Shown piece by piece: positions 43,445 to 51,348 of a stretch of DNA of 64,000 nucleotides (its first letter is position 1; every line of letters begins with the position of its first letter). The translations under genes were made by a program, and so were the position numbers. Origin of the DNA: Geobacillus jurassicus NBRC 107829 (lineage in GTDB: Bacteria > Bacillota > Bacilli > Bacillales > Anoxybacillaceae); contig NZ_BCQG01000011.1 of the NCBI RefSeq assembly GCF_001544315.1, positions 1 through 64,000 on the forward strand, given 5' to 3'. The notes under the pieces were generated by a model. It did not search any database, was not told where the DNA came from, and was given only the letters and a program-made list of their open reading frames with translations.

Positions 43445-43640
43445 CGCGATTGCGGCGTTGTCGGCGACGGAAAGGCCGGAAATATCGTATCGCCGAATCC
43501 GAATGCGATTGCGGCGGCCGAGGTGTTTGGCGCTTCTCTTTTCCCGCTCATGACGGCTAGGGTCGTTCGGGCAGCCATGGCTTGTTCGTTGCATAGTATG
43601 TTGGCCGGCTTGTTTGCGCACAAAGGAAGCAGCGCTTCGG
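43445..43640 (+). pseudogene. Truncated gluconate permease (GntP family) remnant
   Basis: The plus-strand frame reads GDGKAGNIVSPNPNAIAAAE (from 43463) and on to LAGLFAHKGS, the conserved C-terminal segment of GntP-type gluconate/glycerate permeases. Only about 60 codons survive of a ~450-residue protein, with a stop just upstream and no start. GntP permeases commonly neighbour glycerate kinases, so this is probably the decayed transporter of the intact kinase downstream. The stretch 43641-43855 has no recognisable gene. Confidence 0.6.
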
Positions 43641-43855
43641 TTGGCGAACAACATTATAGTGGAGGATGCTGCCATAGTTTACGCCGGGGCGACCGTTCCC
43701 GACCATTTGCTGTATACAAGTGTTTGGATGGGGACGAAGGAACGGCTCAAGGCTTTGCCGTATGGGTCGCCCAACGGTTCTGTATTGGCGGTCGTTTCCA
43801 TATGGTTTTTTGGCATGTTTTGTCCCGTTTCAGAATGTAGAGGAGGGAAAAAAGG

Positions 43856-45010
43856 ATGAAAATCGTCATTGCCCCTGATTCGTTTAAAGAAAGCCTTTCT
43901 GCGCTTGAAGTCGCCGAGGCGGTCGAGCGTGGATTTCGGGCGGTGTTTCCGGATGCAGAATACATCAAAGTGCCGATGGCTGACGGCGGGGAAGGAACGG
44001 TGCGGTCGCTTGTTGACGCGACCGGCGGCCGCATCGTCGAAACGGAAGTGACCGGGCCGCTCGGCGAGCCAGTGCGGGCGTTTTTCGGCTTGCTTGGCGA
44101 TGGGAAGACGGCGGTGATTGAAATGGCCGCCGCCTCGGGATTGCACCTTGTCCCGCGCGACCGGCGCAACCCGTTGGTGACGACGACGCGAGGGACAGGG
44201 GAGTTGATCCTTGCAGCGCTGGATGCCGGCGCCACCCACCTCATCATCGGCATCGGCGGCAGTGCGACGAACGACGGTGGGGCCGGCATGGTGCAGGCGC
44301 TTGGGGGGCGGCTTTTGGACGAAGACGGCCGCGACATCGGTCCGGGCGGCGGCGCGCTGGCCGATTTGCATGCGATTGACCTTTCCGGTCTCGACCCGCG
44401 TCTTGGGGGAGTCCGCATTGACGTGGCGTGCGACGTCGACAACCCGCTCACCGGGCCGAACGGAGCGTCCGCCATTTTCGGTCCGCAAAAGGGAGCGACG
44501 CCGGACATGGTCGCGGTCCTCGACCAGAATTTAGCGCATTACGCTGATGTCATCCGCCGCGAGCTCGGCAAACAAGTCGGCGACATTCCCGGCGCTGGCG
44601 CGGCCGGCGGTTTGGGGGCAGGGCTGCTCGCGTTTCTCCCGGCCGAGCTGAAGCGCGGCGTGGAGATTGTGATCGAGACGGTTCAGCTCGCGGAGCGCGT
44701 CAAAGACGCTGACTTGGTCATCACTGGCGAAGGGCGGATCGATGGACAGACGGTGTTCGGCAAAACGCCGATCGGCGTCGCCAAGACGGCGAAACGGTTC
44801 GGCGTCCCGGTCATCGGCATCGCCGGGTCGTTGGGCGACGACAGCGCCGTCGTGTTGGATCATGGCATCGACGCGCTGTTTACGATCGTTCCAGGCGTTG
44901 TGTCACTGGAAAAAGCGTTGGAGCAGGCGGAACATTATGTGACACAAACGGCGCGGCATATTGCCTCTGTGTATCGTCTCGGTCAAATGAAAGGGACATC
45001 TTCCTCCTAA
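43856..45010 (+). CDS. glxK: Glycerate kinase (GarK/GlxK family)
   Basis: A 384-residue type-1 glycerate kinase that phosphorylates glycerate during glycolate, glyoxylate or sugar-acid breakdown. Family motifs include MKIVIAPDSFKESLSALEVA at the N-terminus, MADGGEGT, IGIGGSATNDGGAGM and ITGEGRIDGQT. Whether the product is 2- or 3-phosphoglycerate cannot be told here; this family usually makes 2-phosphoglycerate. It follows truncated permease and regulator remnants, and starts at ATG 43856 behind GAGGAGGG. Confidence 0.95.
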   Translation: MKIVIAPDSFKESLSALEVAEAVERGFRAVFPDAEYIKVPMADGGEGTVRSLVDATGGRIVETEVTGPLGEPVRAFFGLLGDGKTAVIEMAAASGLHLVPRDRRNPLVTTTRGTGELILAALDAGATHLIIGIGGSATNDGGAGMVQALGGRLLDEDGRDIGPGGGALADLHAIDLSGLDPRLGGVRIDVACDVDNPLTGPNGASAIFGPQKGATPDMVAVLDQNLAHYADVIRRELGKQVGDIPGAGAAGGLGAGLLAFLPAELKRGVEIVIETVQLAERVKDADLVITGEGRIDGQTVFGKTPIGVAKTAKRFGVPVIGIAGSLGDDSAVVLDHGIDALFTIVPGVVSLEKALEQAEHYVTQTARHIASVYRLGQMKGTSSS

Positions 45011-45102
45011 GCGGGGAAGATTTTTTTACAAGCATAATGACAGAAAAATAGAAATATTTTATAATAAAATTTGTATTATAGATAAAGAAAGGGGATGAAT
45101 GG

Positions 45103-46575
45103 ATGGAGAAATGGGTGGAGACGGTCAGTAATCTTGTTTGGAGCCCGGCGTTGATCATCCTTTGCATTGTCGTTGGCTTGTTTTTTTCGCTATCAACCCG
45201 TTTTTTGCAGCTTCGGCATTTTGCAGAGATGATCAGACAAATGTTCCGCGGCAAAAGTTCAGACGAAGGAATTTCGTCATTCCAGGCGCTTTCATTGGCG
45301 CTCTCCGGCCGGGTCGGCACGGGGAACATCGCTGGGGTGGCTACGGCGATCGCCTACGGTGGTCCAGGTGCGGTGTTTTGGATGTGGCTCATTGCCTTCG
45401 TCGGAGCCGGTTCGGCGTTCGTTGAAGCGGCGTTGGCTCAGGTGTACAAGACGAAACAAGACGGTCAGTTTCGCGGTGGTCCCGCTTACTATATTGAAAA
45501 AGGTCTGAAATGGAAATGGTATGCTGTGCTGTTTGCAGTTGTCACTGTACTGGCGACCGGCGTCCTTCTTCCGGGCGTTCAGGCCAACAGTATTGCTGAG
45601 GGGATGAAAAACGCCTTTTCTATTCATCCGGCGATAACAGGGATCGGGATTGTCGTTTTGCTAGGCATCATCATTTTAGGCGGTGTAAAGCGCATCGCCC
45701 GGGCAGCGGAATTCATCGTGCCGTTTATGGCCATCGGCTATATTTTAATGGCAGTCATTATCGTTGTGGTGAATATTGAGAAACTGCCGGAAGTGCTCGG
45801 TCTTATTTTCCGCAGCGCGTTTGGCGCCGATGCCGCGTTCGGCGGCATTTTAGGGGCGGCCATCTCGTGGGGGGTCAAGCGCGGCATTTACTCGAACGAG
45901 GCGGGACAAGGGACGGCGCCGCATGCAGCGGCTGCGGCCGAAGTGTCGCACCCAGCGAAGCAAGGCCTCGTTCAGGCGTTTTCGGTTTATATTGACACAT
46001 GGTTTGTCTGCTCGGCGACGGCCTTTATGATTTTAATGACAGGCATGTACAACGTGACGCCGGAGGGAAAGGCGCCGATCGTGCAAACGCTTGGCGATGT
46101 CGCGCCTGGCCCGATTTATACGCAAAAAGCGGTGGAAACTGTTTTCCCTGATCTCGGCGCGCCGTTTGTCGCAGTTGCTTTGTTCTTCTTTGCATTTACA
46201 ACCATTATGGCCTACTACTATATGGCGGAGACGAACATCGCGTACTTAGGACGGCTGCTGAAATGGAAAAACGTCCGAGCGTTCCAGTTTGCGTTGAAAA
46301 TCGTCATGTTAGGCGTTGTCTTTTACGGTTCAGTAAAAACGGCTGAACTCGCTTGGATGCTCGGCGACATCGGCGTCGGCAGCATGGCGTGGCTGAACTT
46401 GATCGCGATTTTGCTGTTGGCCAAACCGGCGCTCAAGGTGTTGAAAGACTATGAACAGCAGAAAAAAGAGGGGAAAGATCCGGTGTTTGACCCGATGAAG
46501 CTCGGCATTGAAGGGGCCGATTTTTGGGCGTACGACTACAAAGCGCGAGAAACAAAGGCAGCAAGCGGAAAATAA
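45103..46575 (+). CDS. Sodium:alanine/glycine symporter (AGCS family, AlsT-like)
   Basis: A 490-residue membrane protein with about eleven helices, of the alanine or glycine:cation symporter family. Characteristic segments are ALSGRVGTGNIAGVATAIAY (about residues 65-84), GGPGAVFWMW and the SNEAGQGTAPHAAAAAEVSH motif. In B. subtilis AlsT imports glutamine or alanine-like substrates; substrate here is not determined. The start ATG 45103 follows AAAGGGGATG. A bidirectional terminator lies downstream. Confidence 0.93.
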   Translation: MEKWVETVSNLVWSPALIILCIVVGLFFSLSTRFLQLRHFAEMIRQMFRGKSSDEGISSFQALSLALSGRVGTGNIAGVATAIAYGGPGAVFWMWLIAFVGAGSAFVEAALAQVYKTKQDGQFRGGPAYYIEKGLKWKWYAVLFAVVTVLATGVLLPGVQANSIAEGMKNAFSIHPAITGIGIVVLLGIIILGGVKRIARAAEFIVPFMAIGYILMAVIIVVVNIEKLPEVLGLIFRSAFGADAAFGGILGAAISWGVKRGIYSNEAGQGTAPHAAAAAEVSHPAKQGLVQAFSVYIDTWFVCSATAFMILMTGMYNVTPEGKAPIVQTLGDVAPGPIYTQKAVETVFPDLGAPFVAVALFFFAFTTIMAYYYMAETNIAYLGRLLKWKNVRAFQFALKIVMLGVVFYGSVKTAELAWMLGDIGVGSMAWLNLIAILLLAKPALKVLKDYEQQKKEGKDPVFDPMKLGIEGADFWAYDYKARETKAASGK

Positions 46576-46607
46576 ATGAAGAAGGCCTGTCCGCCCGGCC
46601 GTCTTGG

Positions 46608-46697
46608 AGGCTGGTGAAAAAACAGTCATTTCTCCTAATCGACAGTTCTCGAGTGAAGAGAAAGACAGCCTTTATGGGGTTTCTCAATTTGAGAATC
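46608..46697 (+). repeat. Copy A of a degenerate ~92-bp repeat
   Basis: It begins AGGCTGGTGAAAAA and ends GGTTTCTCAATTTGAGAA. A related sequence with the same ends and length lies at 51172-51263 in inverted orientation. The middle parts are only weakly alike. It could be a remnant of a small non-autonomous mobile element; this is inference. Confidence 0.4.
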
Positions 46698-46755
46698 CCA
46701 TTGTTGAGCCATATTTTCTGTTCAATCAACATCCTTCTCGGGCGGGCAATAGAGA

Positions 46756-46790
46756 AAAAAGGTGTCCCAAAGGCGGCGGGACACCTTTTT
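46756..46790. terminator. Bidirectional terminator between symporter and manA
   Basis: A perfect 13-bp stem AAAAAGGTGTCCC / GGGACACCTTTTT (46756-46768, 46778-46790) with T-runs on both strands, between two convergent genes. Confidence 0.95.
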
Positions 46791-46828
46791 CTTGCGTTGA
46801 AACAAATTCGCTGAGGCGACCAGCCGTT

Positions 46829-47791
46829 TTATTTGCCTGCCCGCGGCCATGAGGCGATCGCCTCAAGCATCCCGCGGATCGTGAACCGGCCGCACTGGTG
46901 CGGCAAAATAAAGTGGTCGCCTTGGCGGATCGCGTATGTTCGCCCGTCATGAACGAGCTCAGCTTCACCTTTTAGGATGCTCACGATGAGAAACGGCTTC
47001 GTCTGCTCCCACTCAGCGGCGCCGCGGACGTCCCATTTTTGGACGCCGAAGTAGTCTCCTTCCACGAAGGTCGTCACGGTCGCGCCGGGAATTTCGGCGA
47101 CATGGGGGCGGACATCCGTGTCGCGGTGCGGGACGGTCGTGACGTCAATCGCTTTCTCAAGATGGAGCTCGCGCTTCCGCCCTTGGCTGTCGACGCGGTC
47201 GTAATCGTAGACGCGGTAGGTTGTATCCGAGCTTTGCTGCGTCTCAAGGACGAGCGTCCCTTCGCAAAGGGCGTGGATCGTGCCGCTCGGGACATAGAAG
47301 AAGTCGCCGGGGCGGATCGGCACTTTCCGCAGCAAACGATCCCATTCGCCCGCCTCCATCATGGCGCGCAGCTCTCCTTTCGTTTCTGCATAATGGCCGT
47401 AAATGAGCTTAGCGCCCGGCTTGCAGTCGATGATGTACCAGCACTCCGTTTTGCCGAGTTCTCCGCCTTCATGCGTTTTCGCGTATTCATCATCCGGGTG
47501 GACTTGGACCGACAAATCAGCGTTGGCATCTAAAATCTTCGTCAACAACGGAAAGCGGTCAGACGGAAAATGGCCGAACAAGTCGCGGCGTTCCTCCCAT
47601 AATTGTCCAAGCGTCATTCCGGCAAACGGTCCGCGGGCGACGACCGTCTGCCCGTGCGGATGGGCGGACACCGCCCAGCATTCCCCTGTTTGCGAAGATG
47701 GAATGTCGTAGCCGAAACGTTCGGCCAGCTTCGTGCCGCCCCAAATGCGCTCTTGAAAGACAGGGGTGAGAAAAATCGGTTCAAGGTCCAT
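46829..47791 (-). CDS. manA: Mannose-6-phosphate isomerase, class I
   Basis: A 320-residue cupin-fold, zinc-dependent isomerase interconverting fructose-6-phosphate and mannose-6-phosphate. MDLEPIFLTPVFQERIWGGT at the N-terminus, the metal-binding segment VQVHPDDEYAKTHEGGELGKTE and the FYVPSGTIHAL motif are typical of the Bacillus type. It begins at ATG 47791 behind GGGAGGGATGACGC and stands as a single gene. Confidence 0.97.
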   Translation of the reverse strand: MDLEPIFLTPVFQERIWGGTKLAERFGYDIPSSQTGECWAVSAHPHGQTVVARGPFAGMTLGQLWEERRDLFGHFPSDRFPLLTKILDANADLSVQVHPDDEYAKTHEGGELGKTECWYIIDCKPGAKLIYGHYAETKGELRAMMEAGEWDRLLRKVPIRPGDFFYVPSGTIHALCEGTLVLETQQSSDTTYRVYDYDRVDSQGRKRELHLEKAIDVTTVPHRDTDVRPHVAEIPGATVTTFVEGDYFGVQKWDVRGAAEWEQTKPFLIVSILKGEAELVHDGRTYAIRQGDHFILPHQCGRFTIRGMLEAIASWPRAGK

Positions 47792-47885
47792 GCGTCATCC
47801 CTCCCGAAAACATCATGCAACATGCAGTCCACTCTAATTTTCATCTTATCACGAAATGCGCCATCGGCAAATGAAAACGATAAGA

Positions 47886-47911
47886 GGGTTGAGAACATAC
47901 GTTCCCAACCC
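47886..47911 (-). terminator. Hairpin after the FAD/Rieske gene
   Basis: GGTTGAGAAC and GTTCCCAACC pair around ATAC. The minus-strand continuation is only mildly T-rich, so termination is uncertain. Otherwise nothing is recognised in the 190-bp gap to manA. Confidence 0.5.
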
Positions 47912-47981
47912 CGTTGGAACTCAAGGTCGGCATGCCAACCGCGATGATGTTCCTCACGCGTCGCCGTCCTGCGTCAGCGCG

Positions 47982-49508
47982 TCACGTCGCGTCATCAAGT
48001 TCAATGCGCGCGAGCGGCTGTTTCGCCGGTCCTTCGATCACATCGCCATCGATCGAGAAGCACGAGCCATGACACGGGCAGTCCCATGTCAGGTCGCCGC
48101 TGTTCCACTCCAGTTCGCAGCCCATATGGGTGCACGTCGTATCGACGATATGGAGCGTCCCGGACTCATCCTTGTAGGCGCCGGCCCGTTTCCCGTTGAC
48201 CGAGACGACCGCCCCTTCGCCGCGCGCCAAATCTTGCGGCCGCCGAACGGCTGGCTCCATTTTCCCAGAGAATAAATGTTTGGCGACATCGAGGTTTGTC
48301 GCAAAAAACTGTTTAATGCTCGGGTCGGCGTAAAAGCGAGACGGGGAGTACAAGTCGCGGTATCGGTTGTCGCGGCCGAGGATGAGGTCAGACAAAAGCA
48401 TCCCTGCGACCGTCCCGTTCGTCATCCCCCACTTCCGGTACCCTGTCGCGACATAAATGTTTGGCGCCCCTGCCGTCATCGGACCGATGTACGGCACTTT
48501 GTCCAGCGTCGTCAAATCTTGGGCCGACCAACGGTAACGGATATCGTTCACCGTAAACAGCTGCGAAGCGAACGAGGACAGCGCCTCGTAATGACGCATC
48601 GTCGGCACGCCTTGGCCGGTTTTATGATTTTCGCCGCCGATCAAGATGAGCGTCTCGCCGCCTGCCGCTGCGAAGCGGACTGAGCGTTTCGGTTCGTCAG
48701 CGCTTAAATACATGCCGCCCGGGTACGGTTCAGCGATCGTCACTCCCAATACGTACGACCGTTCGGCGTACATGCGCGAAAAGTAAAACCCGCCGTCGTA
48801 AAACGGAAAGTGGGAACAGGCGACGACATGGTCGCACTCGACCCGTTTTTTGTCGCGCGTTGTGACTGCTAGCCGTCTTCCTTGCTCGATGTCCGCCGCC
48901 GGCGTGTGCTCGTAAATGGCGCCGCCGGCCTGCGTGATGGCGTTAACGAGCTTGACTAAATATTTGAGCGGGTGGAACTGTGCCTGCCGCTTCATCACAA
49001 CCGCTGCCGCCACCGGCAGCGGGAGCGGGATCGACTCAACGAAGGCGCCGTCAATGCCGAGCCGTTCATACGCTTTCCACTCTTTCACTAGTTTTTGGAA
49101 AGAGGAGGAAGCCGTCGTATAAATGTAGGCATCTTGCTCGCAAAAATCGCAGTCGATCTGTTGCTCTTCGATCGTGCGGCGGATAAAATGGAGCGCATCC
49201 ATGCAAGCGTCATAATAGAGCCGCGCCTTTTCTGCACCGAAATGGTTGAGAAATTCATCATAGACGAGATCGTGCTGGGCGGTGATTTTCGCTGTCGTAT
49301 GGCCGGTCGTGCCGTTCAGGAGCCGGTCGGCTTCCAGAAGGGCGACGCGCGCCCCTTGCGTCGCCAGCAAATAAGCGGTTGTAATGCCGGAAATGCCGCC
49401 GCCGATGACCGCGACGTCGACGGAAATGTCCGCATCGAGCTTCGGAAACGACGGAAGTGAAACGGAATCGCGCCAGTACGGTTCCACTATGGGAGGAAGG
49501 GACGACAT
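47982..49508 (-). CDS. FAD-dependent oxidoreductase with C-terminal Rieske domain (YhfW-like)
   Basis: A 508-residue fusion of a DAO-type FAD oxidoreductase (FAD motif VAVIGGGISGITTAYLLATQ, about residues 33-52) and a C-terminal Rieske [2Fe-2S] domain with CTHMGC (from Cys459) and CPCHGS, which supply the two Cys and two His ligands. B. subtilis YhfW has the same architecture. The substrate is unknown. There is no signal peptide, so it is cytoplasmic. Start ATG 49508 follows AAGGAGGTGTAGTG. It is divergent from the AlbA-type regulator gene, sharing a 183-bp intergenic region. Confidence 0.92.
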   Translation of the reverse strand: MSSLPPIVEPYWRDSVSLPSFPKLDADISVDVAVIGGGISGITTAYLLATQGARVALLEADRLLNGTTGHTTAKITAQHDLVYDEFLNHFGAEKARLYYDACMDALHFIRRTIEEQQIDCDFCEQDAYIYTTASSSFQKLVKEWKAYERLGIDGAFVESIPLPLPVAAAVVMKRQAQFHPLKYLVKLVNAITQAGGAIYEHTPAADIEQGRRLAVTTRDKKRVECDHVVACSHFPFYDGGFYFSRMYAERSYVLGVTIAEPYPGGMYLSADEPKRSVRFAAAGGETLILIGGENHKTGQGVPTMRHYEALSSFASQLFTVNDIRYRWSAQDLTTLDKVPYIGPMTAGAPNIYVATGYRKWGMTNGTVAGMLLSDLILGRDNRYRDLYSPSRFYADPSIKQFFATNLDVAKHLFSGKMEPAVRRPQDLARGEGAVVSVNGKRAGAYKDESGTLHIVDTTCTHMGCELEWNSGDLTWDCPCHGSCFSIDGDVIEGPAKQPLARIELDDAT

Positions 49509-49691
49509 CACTACACCTCCTTGGCTGTCAATGTTGTCTTCTGTAGTTTTCCTTTTGTCAGGCGAACTATTCCACATATCCACAACTGTTTTCTTTTTTG
49601 GCAACCGTCCGCAAGAAGAGTGAAAGATGATACAATAGAAAAAAAGAGGACAAAACTGTTTTGCAAAAATAATGTCAAAGGAAGATCAGGA

Positions 49692-51071
49692 GTGAATAAA
49701 TATACAAATTCGTTTCATGAACGCGCCAACGCGATGGCAGACAGCCTAATTTTGGAGCACTACAGCTTAAGCGAGCTCAATTTTGAGACCGTCAGCCATT
49801 ACCGCGAGCGGTTCGCTCGAGTGAAGCCGGGCCATCCGTGGAACGGGCTTGAGACAAAAGAATTTTTGTACAAAATCGGCGCGTGGGGCAAGCTGCGCGA
49901 CAGCAGCAAAGAAGGGCTGACGCTCGCGGGATTGTTGATGTTCAGTGAGGAGCGGATCATCACCGAGGTGTTGCCGCAATACTTTTTGGAATATCGAGAG
50001 CACGCTGACGGAGAAGCGGCAGGATGGACGAAGCGGTTCACGTCGCAAGACGGTACATGGTCGGGCAACATTTACGATTTTTATTTTCGTGTGTTGGCTG
50101 AGCTGGAGCGTCACGTTTGGACGGATGAAGGGCGCGCTCTGCTTGGCGAGGCGCTGGTGAATGCCATCGTGCACGCCGACTACGGAGAGGAAGGCGGCAT
50201 CACCGTTGAAAAAGAGGATAGCTCATTTCGCTTCGCCAACCCGGGACGGTTCCGCATCCCGATTGAAGCGGCGATGGCGGGGCATACGAGCAATTTGCGC
50301 AACCCGAATATTTTTAAAATGTTTTTGCTGATTGACGTATGCAAACGCGCGGGATCGGGCCTCAAGCGAATGCTCGATATGCAAGAACAGGCGCTTGTCT
50401 GTCCGGTCGATATCTCGCAACAAACGAATCCGGACCGTACAATCGTTGTGTTGTGCCCATTGCGATTTCCAGCTGACACTAGCGAGACAATCGAAACAGA
50501 ACTGGATGAACGGCTGCAACAGACGGAACTTGAATGGATGGGTTCGGACAACCGACAGGAAACCGAGAGCTTCGTAACTAACGAACTAAGCTCCGTAAAT
50601 ACAGACACTAACCCCGTTAATAACGGAGAAAACTCCGTAAATATAACAAAAAACTCCGTAAACAGTGGACCAAGCTCCGTAAAAAATGACTTTGGCTCCG
50701 TAAATAGAACTCCGGACTCTATAAATAAAGAGCTGGGGTTCGTAAATAGCTTGCTTAGCTCCGTAAACAACGACATCCGTATGCATGACAGCAACGAAAA
50801 AGGAGAAACGATCGACGAACGGCTATGGAAGATGGCGGAATTAGCACGGCGAAAAAAACGGTTGGCTCCAGCGGTCATGGAACAATTGATCGTTCGGTTA
50901 TGCCGCGAGCGGCCGCTGCGTCTGAAAGAGCTGGCGGAGCTGCTCGAACGGACGCCGGATGGGTTGCGCAACAATTATTTAGGAAAGCTGTTGGATGAAG
51001 GGAAAATCCGCTTAAAATACCCGGATCAACCAAATCATCCTCGCCAAGCCTATATGGCGGCCGATGAATGA
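49692..51071 (+). CDS. Schlafen/AlbA-type ATP-binding regulator with tandem heptapeptide repeat
   Basis: A 459-residue protein resembling the C-terminal two thirds of AlbA_2 (Schlafen-like) putative regulators. After LTLAGLLMFSEERIITEVLP comes a GHKL-type ATP-binding segment (GEALVNAIVHADYGEEGG, near residue 150). A linker of nine exact 21-bp in-frame repeats follows (residues 300-362, pattern S-V-N-x-x-x-x), then a winged-helix domain (about 390-455, LRLKELAELLERTPDGLRNN). The usual ~120-residue AlbA_2 domain at the N-terminus is missing. The proposed start is GTG 49692 behind AAGGAAG; ATG 49734 is possible. Divergent from the FAD/Rieske gene. A transcriptional role is inference. Confidence 0.75.
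   Translation: MNKYTNSFHERANAMADSLILEHYSLSELNFETVSHYRERFARVKPGHPWNGLETKEFLYKIGAWGKLRDSSKEGLTLAGLLMFSEERIITEVLPQYFLEYREHADGEAAGWTKRFTSQDGTWSGNIYDFYFRVLAELERHVWTDEGRALLGEALVNAIVHADYGEEGGITVEKEDSSFRFANPGRFRIPIEAAMAGHTSNLRNPNIFKMFLLIDVCKRAGSGLKRMLDMQEQALVCPVDISQQTNPDRTIVVLCPLRFPADTSETIETELDERLQQTELEWMGSDNRQETESFVTNELSSVNTDTNPVNNGENSVNITKNSVNSGPSSVKNDFGSVNRTPDSINKELGFVNSLLSSVNNDIRMHDSNEKGETIDERLWKMAELARRKKRLAPAVMEQLIVRLCRERPLRLKELAELLERTPDGLRNNYLGKLLDEGKIRLKYPDQPNHPRQAYMAADE
50589..50777 (+). repeat. Nine tandem 21-bp repeats (heptapeptide array)
   Basis: Nine units of exactly 21 bp. Six share the 9-mer CTCCGTAAA; peptide units are SSVNTDT, NPVNNGE, NSVNITK, NSVNSGP, SSVKNDF, GSVNRTP, DSINKEL, GFVNSLL and SSVNNDI. 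A tenth, more degenerate unit (SFVTNEL) precedes at 50568-50588. Positions 2-4 are conserved and the last three residues vary freely. Confidence 0.97.
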
Positions 51072-51074
51072 AAA

Positions 51075-51100
51075 GGTTGGAGGGGAGTCCACACCCAACC
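51075..51100 (+). terminator. Weak hairpin after the repeat-protein gene
   Basis: GGTTGG (51075-51080) and CCAACC (51095-51100), three bases after the stop codon, followed by a short T-containing stretch. A second small palindrome lies at 51123-51137. Termination is not certain. Confidence 0.4.
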
Positions 51101-51171
51101 GGGTTTCCTATTTCAATCATCAGTCTTTCTAGAAGACCGGTGATTTAAATGGATATAAAGATTTACAGAGA

Positions 51172-51263
51172 TATTTCTCAATTTGAAAAACCTTGCAACA
51201 TCGTGTTTTCTTTTCTCAGCGATTCCTCATGGATCGAGCGAATCCATTGTTTTTCACCAGCCT
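51172..51263 (-). repeat. Copy B of the degenerate ~92-bp repeat
   Basis: On the minus strand it begins AGGCTGGTGAAAAA and ends GGTTTTTCAAATTGAGAA, matching copy A at 46608-46697 in ends and length. With copy A it flanks the manA, FAD/Rieske and repeat-protein genes in inverted orientation. Confidence 0.4.
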
Positions 51264-51300
51264 TCTAGAGGGAATCAGCGTCTGCGCGCCTACGATTCTC

Positions 51301-51340
51301 AAAAAAAGAAGAGGATCCCGCGATCAAATGGGATCCTTTT
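51301..51340 (-). terminator. Amino-acid permease terminator
   Basis: On the minus strand a stem of AAAAGGATCCC and GGGATCCTCTT is followed by a seven-T run, just after the permease stop codon. Confidence 0.9.
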
Positions 51341-51348
51341 CATACTTG

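Noticed and set aside
49572-49590. DnaA-box-like ATATCCACA and TTCCACA in the FAD/Rieske-regulator gap
   Set aside because: Only one-mismatch or weaker matches, not clustered, and not placed within a recognisable promoter.
50580-50780. The tandem repeat region considered as a CRISPR array
   Set aside because: Units are 21 bp, contiguous and in frame with a protein; there are no spacers or cas genes.
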